This document shows, piece by piece, positions 30,000 to 41,317 of a stretch of 64,000 nt of DNA. Positions within the stretch are counted from its first letter, which is position 1. Each line of letters begins with the position of its first letter. Under the pieces are notes generated by a model. That model was not told the origin of the DNA and did not search any database. It was given only the letters and a program-made list of their open reading frames with translations. A program made the translations under genes and the position numbers. This DNA is from Mortierella alpina (lineage: Eukaryota; Mortierellomycota; Mortierellomycetes; Mortierellales; Mortierellaceae), in NCBI GenBank assembly GCA_029449245.1, contig JANATF010000002.1, forward strand, positions 2,170,001 through 2,234,000, given 5' to 3'.

Positions 30000-32900
30000 T
30001 CAATCGAGATGCATGGCATTCTCGGTCCCTGCGGGCGGTGGGGATGGAGAGAGGTGCATGGACCTCTCTCCATCTTGATGTGATTGCGGTTGCTCTTCAT
30101 CAACGACTGCAGTCCTCACCTCCTCAGTATTACCATGCGCAGGCGATGACGAGTGTCTATCTTGTCTCTGTGATGACGGGCTTGAAGAACGATGAAAGCC
30201 ATTGGTGTCTGGTCCTGTTGCGAACCCCCCTTGATTTGGCGAGCCGTTCGCACAAGTGGACGGCTGCGGCTGCGGCTGCGGCGCAGGAAGCGCCAAAATT
30301 TGAGACCGGCGCCGTGCCTGATCTGTAGTCTGTGGCTCACGTTTTTGCTGCTGTACGCGCTCCAGACTGGGGCTCTTTTGATAAGAAGGCGATTTCGAGT
30401 GACGATGTGAATGAGTTCGCGAGGAGGCATGGCCAGTATGGCCTGGTGAAGGCATGTGGCTGTGGTGGTGCAGATGAGCGTGGCCGGGCCCATATCCATG
30501 TCCGTGTCCATGACTGTGCGTGTGCGCATGCGCGTGTCCATGCACATGGACGTGATTGTGACCGTGGTTGTGGCTGTGGTTGTGGTTGTGGCCAGCAGGA
30601 TGCGTGTGGTGGTGAAAGTGGTGCTGGTGATTAGGGTGGTTAGGGTGATAGGGGTGATGGTGAGGGTGGTGATGATGCAGAGTATGATGCCGATGGACTG
30701 ACTGCGAGCCGTTGGATTTGCTTGAGACAACCAGGCTCTTCTCAGCCTTGGAGACTGCTGACGGTACGACATGATGATGATGTTGAGCCGGATGAATGTG
30801 TGCAGGGAAAACGGGTGCAGTGTGCTGGTGCACATGCATGTGGCCGTGCTGGTGACGATGGTGCGTGTGTTCTCCTGCTCGCGAGACTACAGAGGGGGCT
30901 CGCTCCGTGGTCTCTACAACTGTCTCTGCAGGCAGAGGTGCGATCTCTGACGATCCTGGTCCCGTTGCTCCTGGATTGTACGAGAAGCGCCTCTTTCGCT
31001 CCTCTGAATCAGATGACGGAGAGGCTGCTCTTCCTTCACGCGAAGCAGCTGCCTTCTCCTCTTGGTATCTGTCAACCTGGCTGTCCCGAGTGGCGTCGCC
31101 AGTGCTGGATGTGCGAGCATGACCTGCAGATTGATTTGCATACTCTGACCTATCCTTCAGCCTCGATGATGCATCCTGCACGGACTTTCTCTTCTCGGAT
31201 GAGCGCATAAGGTGTTGAGCTCGTTGCTGTTTATACACATAGGACGTCGTTCGTTAGAGAAAGTTCATTACAACTGTAACCATGCGGATTAAATTCAAAG
31301 ACAGCTTGCATACCATCTGATCAAGTTGGATAAGATAGGATATGTAGACCTGTGTCGCATTAACCTTGAGGCGAGGGTTGAGACTCTATCAGGTCGTAAA
31401 GGTGGTACAGCATGAATGGTACAAAGTTGTCCTGGGTAAATATGATGCGCAGTTCAAAATTGACAAGAAAAGAAGTACTACTTACCAGTCCAATTGATCT
31501 AGGCATGTAGGCAAACGCTGACTTGCTCGAAGACAAGGCCTTGCCTTGGTGAAGATGATGATGGTGGGCATGGTGGTGATGAGGATGTGGCACCAGTGCG
31601 TGTGAATGAGGGTGCTGGTGCGTATGCTGTGCGTGGTGGTGGTGATGGACGTGTGGATGGGCACGCTGGTGGTGGTGGTGGTGTGCTGCATGGTGATGCT
31701 GCGGTTCCGAATTCTCAATCCCTGGTAAAGCTAGCCCTGAGTCTTCGCGGTGGTGCAGATGACGATGATGGCGGTGCGGAAGAGTATGGGTACGGTTATG
31801 GTGATGGTGATGCTGGTGCGGGTTCGGGCCTTGTCTTTCTTGCGCTAGGCCGTGGTCCCTTGCATTATCGCTCTGTGGCCTGACCAATGTGTCTGGGGAC
31901 AGGGGTTCAGGAAAAGTAGTTGAGCTTTAGCACTCTGTACTACATATCAAGCTTTCGTTTCTGATTCTCTCCCTCTGGTCAATTGACAAGGTGATTTGTC
32001 CATACCTCCTGATTCTCTGCTGTCTTCGAAGTGCCTGACAGTCTGGTCACCCTGCTGGGTATCGTTGTGGCGATGGGGCACTAGCTGCTGACTTGCATGA
32101 CGTTCGGGGCTTGAATGTGGAAGGGTGTGCGCCTGTGTCTGCGTCTGTGTCTGTGTCTGTGTCTGCGTCTCATTCATCTGCTTGCGTGGAAATCCAGGCG
32201 CTGTGGAGTCGCCTGATTTTTTTGTTTCGTTTGTTGCGCAGAAAGGAAGGGCGAGAATGTCAGGCTGTGGGTAGGCAACATGCTCAGAGAGATAAAACTG
32301 ACATCTAGACAGACAATAGGGCAGGCAATGGGCAGTGTATCCTTACCAAGCAACGAGGAGATTGACATGGTCGACCTTCCGTTGGGCTGCAGTTGTGGAT
32401 CGCGTCAAGGAGAGTGAAGCAAAGGGTGATCCATGTAGTCCAGGGGTGTGTGGGCGCAAAGCAAACAGATTAGAGTCGAGTCAATCTTGACGATTTTCGG
32501 CCTACCTAGATGCGTTTTGTCGGTTACCTTTCCCGTCTGACTATTGTCAGGAGATCGTCGATGAGTTAAAGACGAACGCTGTTCCTGCTCTTTACGTGGG
32601 CCCTGACGAGAACGGTGCAGTGGGTCGTCTTCAGAGTCTTCATCGGAAATGTGCTGTCGCTGATCTCTATAATGAAATCTTGACGAACGCTCCTCAGAGT
32701 GCGGTGTAGGGTGAGGCAACGACGATGTACTCGAGTTTCTGGAGTTGTGGTCGTGGCTAGGAGAAGGCCGCGCAGTGCCGGGTACACTCCCAAGGCCCTC
32801 GTGGCTGTGGGCGGGGTGAGAGGAGGGTCGACTGTGCTGCTTTTGCTGTATCTGGTCCTGTTGGTGCTGCTGGTGCTGGTGCTGGTGCTGGTGCTCTTGC

Positions 32901-33169
32901 CCTTGGCTTTGATCGAGCTGTGGTTGAGGCAGGCGGTGGCGCTGGCCGTATTTTTCAGGGAGGGGCTTCAAGGCCGCGGCTGCGAGGGTATCGAGACTCC
33001 CTCGACTTTCAAACACAGCCTCGGGTTGCTGCTGGCCCGGACTGGAAGGTTGGGATGGCTCGTGTCTGCTGTCCTTGAAGCCATGGCTGCTGCTGCTGGA
33101 AGAACTGTCGTCTAGTCGAGCCATGGAAGCAGTGGAAGCAGAGCCGGGACTGGCTGGTCTCGACTCCAT
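30000..33169 (-). CDS. Large His-rich, low-complexity protein
   Basis: complement(join(30000..31226, 31486..31892, 32006..32180, 32528..33169)), 816 residues; phases agree at every junction, though the exon 2 acceptor (32180) is the least certain. Exon 1 encodes a Ser/Gln/His-rich N-terminus (MESRPASPGSAS). Exon 2 starts with a Gln-Thr repeat. Exons 3 and 4 hold very long His-rich tracts with alternating His-x patterns (around 30440-30880 and 31540-31840), then a Ser/Arg/Gln-rich tail. There is no membrane segment, signal peptide or known domain. His-rich tracts of this kind can bind Zn, Cu or Ni or drive condensate formation, and neither is shown here. Part of intron 1 and exon 2 was copied to 11485-11700. 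Confidence 0.65.
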
Positions 33170-33769
33170 GGGTTTGGCTCAAAAAGTCCAATCGAGCTAC
33201 CAGCGAAGATAGCCAAGAAGGATCCACGAAGCAATGGCTCGAGGGAATGTCAGGGAGGAGAGTGAGGAGGAGGAGGAGGTGGTGGTGGTGGTGGAACAAA
33301 GCAGCAGATGGGACGGAAGGGAGCAAAGGGATGAGGATGGAGAATGGAGGATGGAGGAGAGCAGAGAGGAAAAGAGAGACCGACGGGGGAGATTGCAGTT
33401 GTTGTGTTTGAAAAAAAGAATGTCAAAAACGATGAACCTGAAGGGTTTGTCTGACAGGAGAGCAGGAAAAGAATTGCCGCATTGTCCTAATGCGGAACGA
33501 CCTTCTCGCATTCTCAAATTATTGCATATGCAGCAAAACAAACAGCTGGCTGCGAGGTACCCTTGCGGACACCCGTCCATAAAATACCGCACCCAGCATC
33601 CTCAACACATGAGAGCACCACTGCTGCACGACAGTTTGCACGCACAACCCATTATTTCTGTATATTAATCTTCGCGGCGTGGTCGATCGTCTCCATCAAG
33701 GTCGGTATATAGCAGCAGCGTGCTCGTCGTATCCGACGAAGAGCAAAAGAACGGGCAAGCGGACGCCCT
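33170..33769. other. Spacer between ARL5-like and His-rich genes
   Basis: Contains the upstream region of the His-rich gene and the 3' flank of the ARL5-like gene, both on the minus strand. A purine/GGT-GAG-rich run occurs at 33255-33390. I see no further gene. Confidence 0.35.
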
Positions 33770-34820
33770 CTACTGCGATGCAATATGGGCCACTATCCAG
33801 TCAAGTCCTTCGAAAAGTCTACGTGATGTCAAACACGCCAGGAGAACGACACAAGAGTTAGAGACACAGCCATACCCTCTCCACAGATCCTCACTATCGA
33901 CGCCTACTGCTGCGCGCTTACCCGTCCCCAGTCAACGCTGAGCATGCTTGGATGTGCCACTGCCTATCCTGCAACGACGTGAGCGCCAGAGCTTCAGATA
34001 TCTTGGCTGCACTAAGTGCTCCTTTGACGTCCTGCTTATTAGCAAATACGAGGAGACTTGCGTTCCGGAGCGACTACATGGTAATGAAGAAACCTAAAGT
34101 TAAAAACTTTTGCGTGTCTCTGATGCAGTTATCGCCCTGTCCTTCCTTCCATGCATATGACTTGCCTCAGATTCCATCATCGTGTGTAGCTCTGTTTTTG
34201 ATATGTGGAGGCGTTCCTTGTCCGAACTATCAATGACCATGATGACGGCCTTTGTATTGACGTAATAGGTCTTCCATGACGATCGTAGTGACTCTTGTCC
34301 ACCTATATCCTGAAAACAAGGATGGGCCATTTTGCATTAATAGGCTGTGCTTCACTTGATCCTCCAGCTCTACTTTGATCAAGAGGAACCGAGGAACCAG
34401 TCCTGTTCAACGTACCCACATCAAGAACTTGATATTCTTGTATGTAATCTCCTCAACGTTGCTTCCTATTGTTGGCGTCGTCACAACAACCTCATTCAGA
34501 AGGCTGCGCATATCATTATGCAGAGTCAGCCAATCTAGACCTCTGATCTGAGGAAATATGTCCAGCACAGGCCGCTTTGCTTAACGTCCACTTACAGCTT
34601 GTACAAAACAGTTGTCTTTCCTGCATTGTCCAGTCCTACAATGACTATTTTGACCTCCTCCTTGCTCATCAGCTTGCGCCAAAGTTTTGTCAAAACAAGT
34701 CCCTACATGCCGAGAACCAATTAATATAGGACATCGTTGAGCAGGAGACCTTCCATCATTAACCTTGATTTTTTTCTTGCATGGTTGGAGTGCCACGAAT
34801 GATGGAGTAAAAGTTACCAT
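33770..34820 (-). CDS. ARL5: ARL5-type ARF-like small GTPase
   Basis: complement(join(33770..33818, 33922..34073, 34166..34309, 34416..34503, 34596..34702, 34818..34820)), 180 residues, the normal length for ARL5. Exon 1 is only the ATG, followed at once by a GTAACT donor; exon 2 starts with the myristoylatable Gly ([16 protein letters not shown]). The P-loop is GLDNAGKT, switch I contains TPTIG, switch II WDIGGQES, then NKQD and a C-terminal amphipathic helix (GLDWIVAHI). The intron between 34166 and 34073 uses a GC donor (GAG|GCAAGT). By family knowledge, ARL5 acts at the trans-Golgi in membrane recruitment of tethering factors. There are no inactivating changes; the gene looks complete. 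Confidence 0.9.
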
Positions 34821-35370
34821 GGTTTTCGTTCGTCTTGGTTCCCTTTCTAAATTCCTAAATGCAGCCGGCCTTTCGTCTTTGTGTGCTTTCTGTAGGAGAG
34901 TTTGGTTCCGTGGTGTTGAATTCGTTCTAGCAATGATGATGTGGGTGAAAGTCTTGTCTGTTCGAAGAAATGAATGTGGGGATTCATCGTGACACCTGGC
35001 ACCCTTTTTGAACCCCCCTTAAATCAATTTTTAGCTGGCAACATTTTGCCGTGCGGTTGTCATGCCCACAGCCCTTCCCAGGGATACAGGTTGACAGTGA
35101 GGGACATACCAGGAGCCTCCTTACGCGGCCTCACTTAAGAAACAAACACTTAACAAAGTCGACGTTACAACACCTGTTGGCAAACATCGGCCAAGAAAGG
35201 CTTTGGGTCGTAATACTTTTCTCTCTTTATGGCTGAGCCGTCTTGCCAAAGATCTGAATAGCTGGATCTTCCTCTAGAGCGATCAGGAAGTACTTTACGC
35301 GCGGTATGGTTTTTCTACGGCTTTGTGTTTCAATTACACAGCGCAAAACCTAAAAAAAATAGAAAAACAG
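34821..35370. other. Upstream region of ARL5-like gene, no other gene seen
   Basis: The ARL5 5' flank carries a T-rich tract. From about 34980 to 35370 I recognise nothing. The repeat array begins near 35380. Confidence 0.3.
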
Positions 35371-35379
35371 ACATTGGTC

Positions 35380-38300
35380 TACTGTGCCTGAGATCCCATA
35401 CACCCGCATATGAGGCCATGGCAACCATAGGGCGCCTCTCATTGGCCGATCGGGGCCGGATCTTGCAGATGCTCGTCGACTAGTGCTGACGTGCTTATAA
35501 TGCGATACTGCCGGTACTGTGGGCTTGTCCAGAGCGAGCTCGATCGTCCGAGCTGCTTGAATTTGTTTTATAACCAATTTCAAAAATCGGCGAGAATCCC
35601 CTCCGCAATAGGCCTCTGCCTTTGATGAAAAGGACGATTCCGCAACTCAGATGGCAAAGTTGAGTAAACCAAGAAAATAGTGTCCGGCGTGATTCAGCAC
35701 TCTCCCAGGGCGCCAGAAAAGTCGATAGAATGGTCAGGCACCGAAAAACTGCATTAGCAAAGTCGCTCTCCAAAGCTGAGGCCAGATCCTATCATAGAGA
35801 GTCCCTGGTACTGAAATGGGTCTCCATGGCTACCGGGTGGCCTGGGCAGTGGTGCCAGGTACTCAGCGCGATCCGCAAGGACTCTATGACGCGCTCCACG
35901 GTGTTTCTGCAACATTATATGTGTTTTTGCACAGCGCACAAACTTAAATAAAGCACTGCCTCACTGTGCCTGAGATCCCAGGCACTTGCATATGGGCCAT
36001 AGCATCTATATGGCGCATCTTATTGGCCGATCAGAGCCGGATCTTGCAGATGCTCGTCGACTAGTGCCGAAATGCTTATAATGCGATACTGCCGGTACTG
36101 TGGGCGTGTCCAGCAATTATAACCAATTTCAAGAACCGGCAAGATTCGCCTTCGCAATGGGCCCTCTGCCTTTTCTGTAAAGGTCGATTCGGCAACTCTG
36201 ATGGCAAAGATGAGTAAACCAAAGACTACAGTGCCTGGCGTGATGCAGCGCACTCCTAGGGCTCCTAGCGATCCAGAAAAGTCAATGGAATAATCAGGCG
36301 CCAAAAGCTGCAATAGCAAAGTCGCAGACACAAAAATGGTACCTTTAATGCTGGTACGGAGGACAGACCGTTGTCAAACGATTGCAAGCCATCTTGTTCA
36401 GATGATATTTCGGACAATGGATAAGTGACTACTACTGGCAACCCTAGAGTTGTTTGAGGATCTTTCCGAGGCGTCAGGAGAACGGGAGCCATTTATGTAA
36501 GCAGCTGTCGAACCGGATAAGACTATTGCAAATCTAGCCTCTCCCTTCCGATCAACCTGTATAAAACAAGACTCATGTCAACCGGTGTGTGTGTTTTCGT
36601 AGTGAAGAGATGTCTTTAGTTATAGTTGCAATTCAAGCAGCTCAGACGATCACGCTCGCTCTGGACGAGCCCAGAGTACTGCAGTATCGCAATTATAAGC
36701 ACTTCAGCATTAGTCGACGCGCATCTGTAAGATCTGGTGGTCCAGGACCTGAGGCCAGTGAACCAGTGCTATATTTTAGGTTTGTGTGCTCGTGCAAATC
36801 ATGTATAATGCTGCAGAAATACCGTGGAGCACGCCGAGAGTCCTTGCCGATCACACTGAGTGCCTGACATCGCTGCCAAGGCCACCCGGTAGCCATAGAG
36901 AGTCATTGCAGTACCCAGCGCACTCTATGATATGATCTGGTATCAGCTTTGGAAGGCGACTTTGCTATTGCAATTTTTGGCGCCTGAACATTCTATCGAC
37001 TTTTCTGGCGCCCTGGGAGTGTGCTGCATCACTCCAGACATTATTTCTGGATTTGCTCATCTTCGCCATCTGAGATGCGGAATCTTCCTTCTTCATTGAG
37101 GGCAGAAGGCCCATTGCGAAGGCGAATCTTGCCGGTTCTTGAAATTGGTTATAATTGCAATTCAAGCAGCTCAGACGATCGAGCTCGCTCTGGACACGCC
37201 CACAGTACCGGCAGTATCGCATTATAAGCATTTCGGCACTAGTCGACGAGCATCTGCAAGATCCGGCTCTGATCGGCCAATAAGATGCGCCATATAGATG
37301 CTATGGCCCATATGCAAGTGCCTGGGATCTCAGGCACAGTGAGGCAGTGCTTTATTTTAGGTTTGTGCGCTGTGCAAAAACACATATAACGTTGCAGAAA
37401 CACCGTAGAGCGCGTCGTAGAGTCCTCGCAGATCACACTGAATGCCTGGCACCACTGCCCTGACCACCCGGTAACCATAAAGAGCCATTTAAGTACCCAG
37501 GGCTCTCTATTATAGGATCTGGTCTTAGCTTTGGAAGGAAACTTTGCAATGCAGTTTTTTTGGCGCCTAATCCTTCCTTCGATTTTTCTAGAGCCTTGAG
37601 AGTGTACTGCATCACACCAGGCACTGTTTTCTGGATTTACTCATCTTCATCATTTGAGTTTCGGAATCGACTCTTGCAACCAAGGCAGAAGGCTCGTTGC
37701 AAAGGCGAATCTTGCCGATTCTTGAAATTGGATCTAATTTCAATTCAAGCAGCTCAGACGATCGAGCTCACTCTGGACAAGCGCACAGTACCGGCAGTAT
37801 CGCATTATAAGCATTTCGGCACTAGTCGATGCGCATCTGCAAGATACGGCTTTGATCGACCAATAAGACGCGCCATATAGATGCTGTAGCCCATATGCAA
37901 GTTCCTGGGACCTCAGGCACTGGGGGCAGGGCTTTATATTTACGTTCGTGCACTGTGCAAAATCATATATAATGCTCAGAAACACCGTGGAGCGCGTCAG
38001 AGAGTCCTTGTGGATCGCGCTGAGTGCCTGGCACCACTGCCCAGGCTACCCGGTAGCCAGAGAGAGTCATTGCAGTACCCAGCGCACTCTATGATATGAT
38101 CTGGTATCAGCTTTGGAAGGCGATTTTGCTATTGCAATTTTTGGTGCCTGAACATTCTATCGACTTTTCTGGCGCCCTAGGAGAGTGCTGCATCACGCCA
38201 GACACTATTATCTGGGTTTACTCAACTTTGCCATCTGAGTTGCGGAATCGTCCTCTTCATCAAAGGCAGAGGCCTATTGCGGAGGCGAATCTCATCGATT

Positions 38301-38470
38301 TTTGAAATTTGTTATAATAGCAATTCAAGCAGCTCGGACGATCGTGCTCGCTCTGGACAAGCCCACAGTGCCGGCAGTATCGCATTATAAGCACTTCGGC
38401 ACTAGTCGACGAGCATCTGCAAGATCTAGCCCTGATCGGCCAATGAGAGGCATCATATGAATCCTATGGC
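35380..38470. repeat. Array of about 580-bp repeats in two opposed orientations
   Basis: Marker CAGATGCTCGTCGACTAGTG occurs at 35466 and 36047 (spacing 581). Its reverse complement, with a few changes, occurs near 36708, 37236, 37819 and 38399 (spacings about 528, 583 and 580). So about two units run one way and four the other, meeting head-to-head around a unique spacer of roughly 36330-36600. Units are about 90 percent alike and share many blocks, such as the AGCAGCTC(A/G)GACGATC block and the palindromic CCTGAGATCCCAGG. There is no open frame of note. Identity unknown: a satellite-like or decayed transposon-derived repeat. Confidence 0.85.
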
Positions 38471-38811
38471 CCATATGCTGGTGCGAGTGCCTTAGATGAA
38501 TAGTTTACTCTTTCGACAGGCATAGGCATATGTGATTTGTGCCTGGTTTCTACTTTTTTTTCAGATATTCGCCACGGCTCTTGAAAGACCGTGTCTTAAT
38601 TCCGAGGCATAAAAGGATGGAGTGTACTGACGGTGGTCGTTACTCTTCGATAATGGTATCTTCTCCATCCTGGATTAATTGTAGACTGGATGGCCATGCA
38701 CTGACCAGCCTATAAAAGTACGCGGATGATAGGACCCTGTGCACCACTCCAAGTGAAATCGCAATGCTATTATATTCCCTGGAGGATATTTGCTAGGTAT
38801 AAAATTATATT
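38471..38811. other. Unassigned spacer, AT-rich
   Basis: No gene seen. It includes the 3' flank of the next minus-strand gene. Confidence 0.3.
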
Positions 38812-40302
38812 TTATGACGCTTCAATCTGCTCCTCCCAATTGTTTCCTGAAGACACTCTATTGATGTAATCCGAGAGAGGGGCTGCTTGCGGGGTCTGCT
38901 GGGACATGGGTCGCCCACTAAACAGAGCCTCTGCCACGATGTCCGTTGTTATATCAGTCAGCCTAACATTGGAACGGGAATTTTGAGCGCCCGAGTCAGT
39001 CGCTGGACACTCCAAGACGCAATGCACCTTAGCGATTGCAAAACACCCAAGAGTACTCACCAGGTTTGTAACGTAGGGGTTAAGTAGGGCTCCTCAGACT
39101 CATTGCAAAACTCTTTGAGCGCGTTGAACTGCTCCTCCACTCGAGCCTTGAACTGGATGAACGTTTGTCCAGCTTGGTTGATACATTGCTGGAAAAATTA
39201 TAAGGGTGCAGGGTGTCAGAGAATATACTTGGTGACACAGGGCATCTACACGGTCCAGCACTTACGTAAAGCAGAGCAACTTGATGTGCAATAAACTTGT
39301 GGTTCGGTAACCTGAGGTCGTTCTGAAGCTGCAATGCTATTGATACGAGCTGGTTGACAGACGCCATCTGTCGCAAATGGCCTTACAAGACAGATCCAAG
39401 AGAGCAAAGTACAAAAGAGAACAGTGTCAAGACGCGTGGCATTATGGGGACGGCTCAATGCTGAAGAATGAGAGCGAATAAACAGGGGGCGGGGAGTTGA
39501 CATTTTTTCTTCAATATACCTTCAAGAAAACTTCCTCCGGGAAGTACAGGGTCGATCCCGAGGTACTCTGATGACTTTGGGAACATTTCTGCAAGTCCAG
39601 TCCTGATCATATATCTCTGTTGACCATGTATATACAGGATTGAGGGTGAGTGTACACGTCAGTCGGGTCGAGCCAAGGGGCGACAAAGCGACTTTAAGCC
39701 AATACGTGATTAGGTGCTGCCTGTACCTGGAGCAGGACGCGACCTGTTGTGTCGTCAAGGCGGTTGGGGTTTCCGTTTTCCTGCTCGAAATTGTAGAGGG
39801 CTTGCTCCAGGTGTGCCATTGTCTTTGCTAGCTCTGACACGACTTCGTCTTGCTATAAGGGCAACCATTCGTGGAGGTGTTTAGTAGTTTGCATTGATAG
39901 GAAAGAGTTTGGAGAGAAAAGAGAGGAGGAGAGAGCTTGGATGCCTGGTCTTCTTACCTTTCCAACAGCCTCTATCCTCAGGCATCCCATCTCGATGCGG
40001 CTAAGCTCGTTCAAAATCTGCAGTCCAAGGCGCTTGTGCTTGTTGGCCGAGCTTGGGTGGATGGGGTTGTGGAGGTGGATAGGTACTGGTCAACAACAAC
40101 AAAGAACAGACCCTTGGGCCCTATTAGAGACAGCTAGGTATGAAGAGAGGTACACGTTTGACCCGCCAAAGGCCCCGACAACATGACAACACAGACGTCG
40201 GCGACAGTGTGCCCCAGTGACTGAGCAGGACCTACCTTCGTGAATTTGGGTTAGAGGGGTAATGTTGATCAGCGGAGGGGTCTCCAGCAGTTTGGTCATC
40301 AT
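38812..40302 (-). CDS. Unrecognised helical protein, seven exons
   Basis: complement(join(38812..38962, 39061..39188, 39266..39367, 39520..39588, 39727..39852, 39958..40085, 40236..40302)), 256 residues. All donors and acceptors are canonical and every junction is in phase, which is strong support for a real gene. The product is mostly helical, with heptad-like stretches (LQILNELSRIEMGCLRIE, then ELAKTMAHLEQAL) and a second helical half (NQLVSIALQLQNDL, FKARVEEQFNALKEF). There is no signal peptide, membrane segment or catalytic motif. It resembles small subunits of coiled-coil assemblies (Mediator, kinetochore or tethering complexes), but I cannot name the family. Confidence 0.72.
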
Positions 40303-40588
40303 GGCGGTGTGCGGCGGAGGATGTTGAGAAGAAGAACAGGCTTTGATGCAGGAGTCCTTTTGGGTGCTGTGTTAGCAGGATGAGGATGGGGATTGAGGAT
40401 GAGGATGAGGTTGAATGGCAAAGGGCCTTTTTTCATAATGCAACTCGCTCCCTCTTTTCGTGAGCTCCAATTTTTTGCGAATGCATTTACAGAAATGTAC
40501 TGCGACGGCTCCCTTAATGCACGGTGAAGTTGCTTCATGGGATCTTCGTTTTTTTCTATTGGAGGGCCTTATTTGTGGCATCTTTTTT
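40303..40588. other. Short spacer between two minus-strand genes
   Basis: Frames open here translate to low-complexity Lys/Arg/Pro stretches and look like shadows. No gene called. Confidence 0.3.
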
Positions 40589-41027
40589 CTACTGGCTGGC
40601 CTTATTGGTCTCACAAGCTGTTCTTGCTGCATAGAGTTCTTTCGCCCCTGACGGGGCATTGCAGCGGCCTTCCTCCAACTCGACCACAAAGGGATATCCG
40701 ACGCGAGGGTGAAGCGTGAAGACGTCAACGAAAAGATCCAGGCTGACGTCTTGTCGCTCGTGCGCGCCTTCATCGAACCGACGCGCAAGTGTTTTCTCCT
40801 TTCCGTCCTGTAACAACACGCGTGCGGCAAACGCGAAGCTGATGTCTACCAGTTAGTACGTCGTAACAGGACGAAGAGCACTCAGAGGGCCAGCAGGACG
40901 TTATGCAACGCCTCGCAGCGGCTGAGATACCACTAGAACAACCAGAAAAAGATGCATGCTTTGAGGTACTATATGTAAAGTCATCATTAACCTTTCCAAA
41001 GCGGCTGTATCGGTAAACCAGCACCAT
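40589..41027 (-). CDS. Small unrecognised protein, two exons
   Basis: complement(join(40589..40807, 40992..41027)), 84 residues. Exon 1 encodes MVLVYRYSRFGK and ends at an AAAG|GTTAAT donor. Exon 2 follows a GTTACAG acceptor in phase and encodes a compact-looking domain (DVFTLHPRVGYPFVVELEEG). No family recognised. An additional exon inside the 184-base intron cannot be excluded. It is divergent from the VID27-like gene across 290 bases. Confidence 0.45.
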
Positions 41028-41317
41028 TTTGCTCTGACTACAACGGCCGATCAATGTAAGTCTCGAGAAGGTGGCCAAAATTTGCACTTACAGAGCGCTG
41101 CTAACCCTATTTTTCTTCTTGTGGTTATATTCCAGTCACCCTCTTCTTTTTTTGTTCCCTTTCGCCTCATTTCCGTGCTCACTTTGGATTGCTCAGAGCT
41201 CCCCTTTTCTCTTCTCAGTCCCTTTCAATCTCGCTCTGGCCCTGTACCACACGACTCATGCGGCACGCTTCACGCCGGTTGAGCATCGAATCCACTTCGC
41301 CTCTTTAAACGCGATCC
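41028..41317. promoter_or_regulatory. Divergent promoter region, pyrimidine-rich on the + strand
   Basis: A 290-base spacer between divergent start codons. Rightward it is C/T-rich (41100-41260), typical of fungal promoters and leaders. No defined element was identified. Confidence 0.4.

Noticed and set aside
30620-30660. TTAGGG-like runs suggesting an internal telomere repeat
   Set aside because: The run is part of the His-rich coding exon read on the other strand and is irregular; no tandem TTAGGG array.
40372-40830. Minus-strand frame encoding a Lys/Arg/Ser-rich protein of about 150 residues
   Set aside because: Overlaps the better supported second exon of the small gene at 40589-41027 in another frame and has low-complexity composition.
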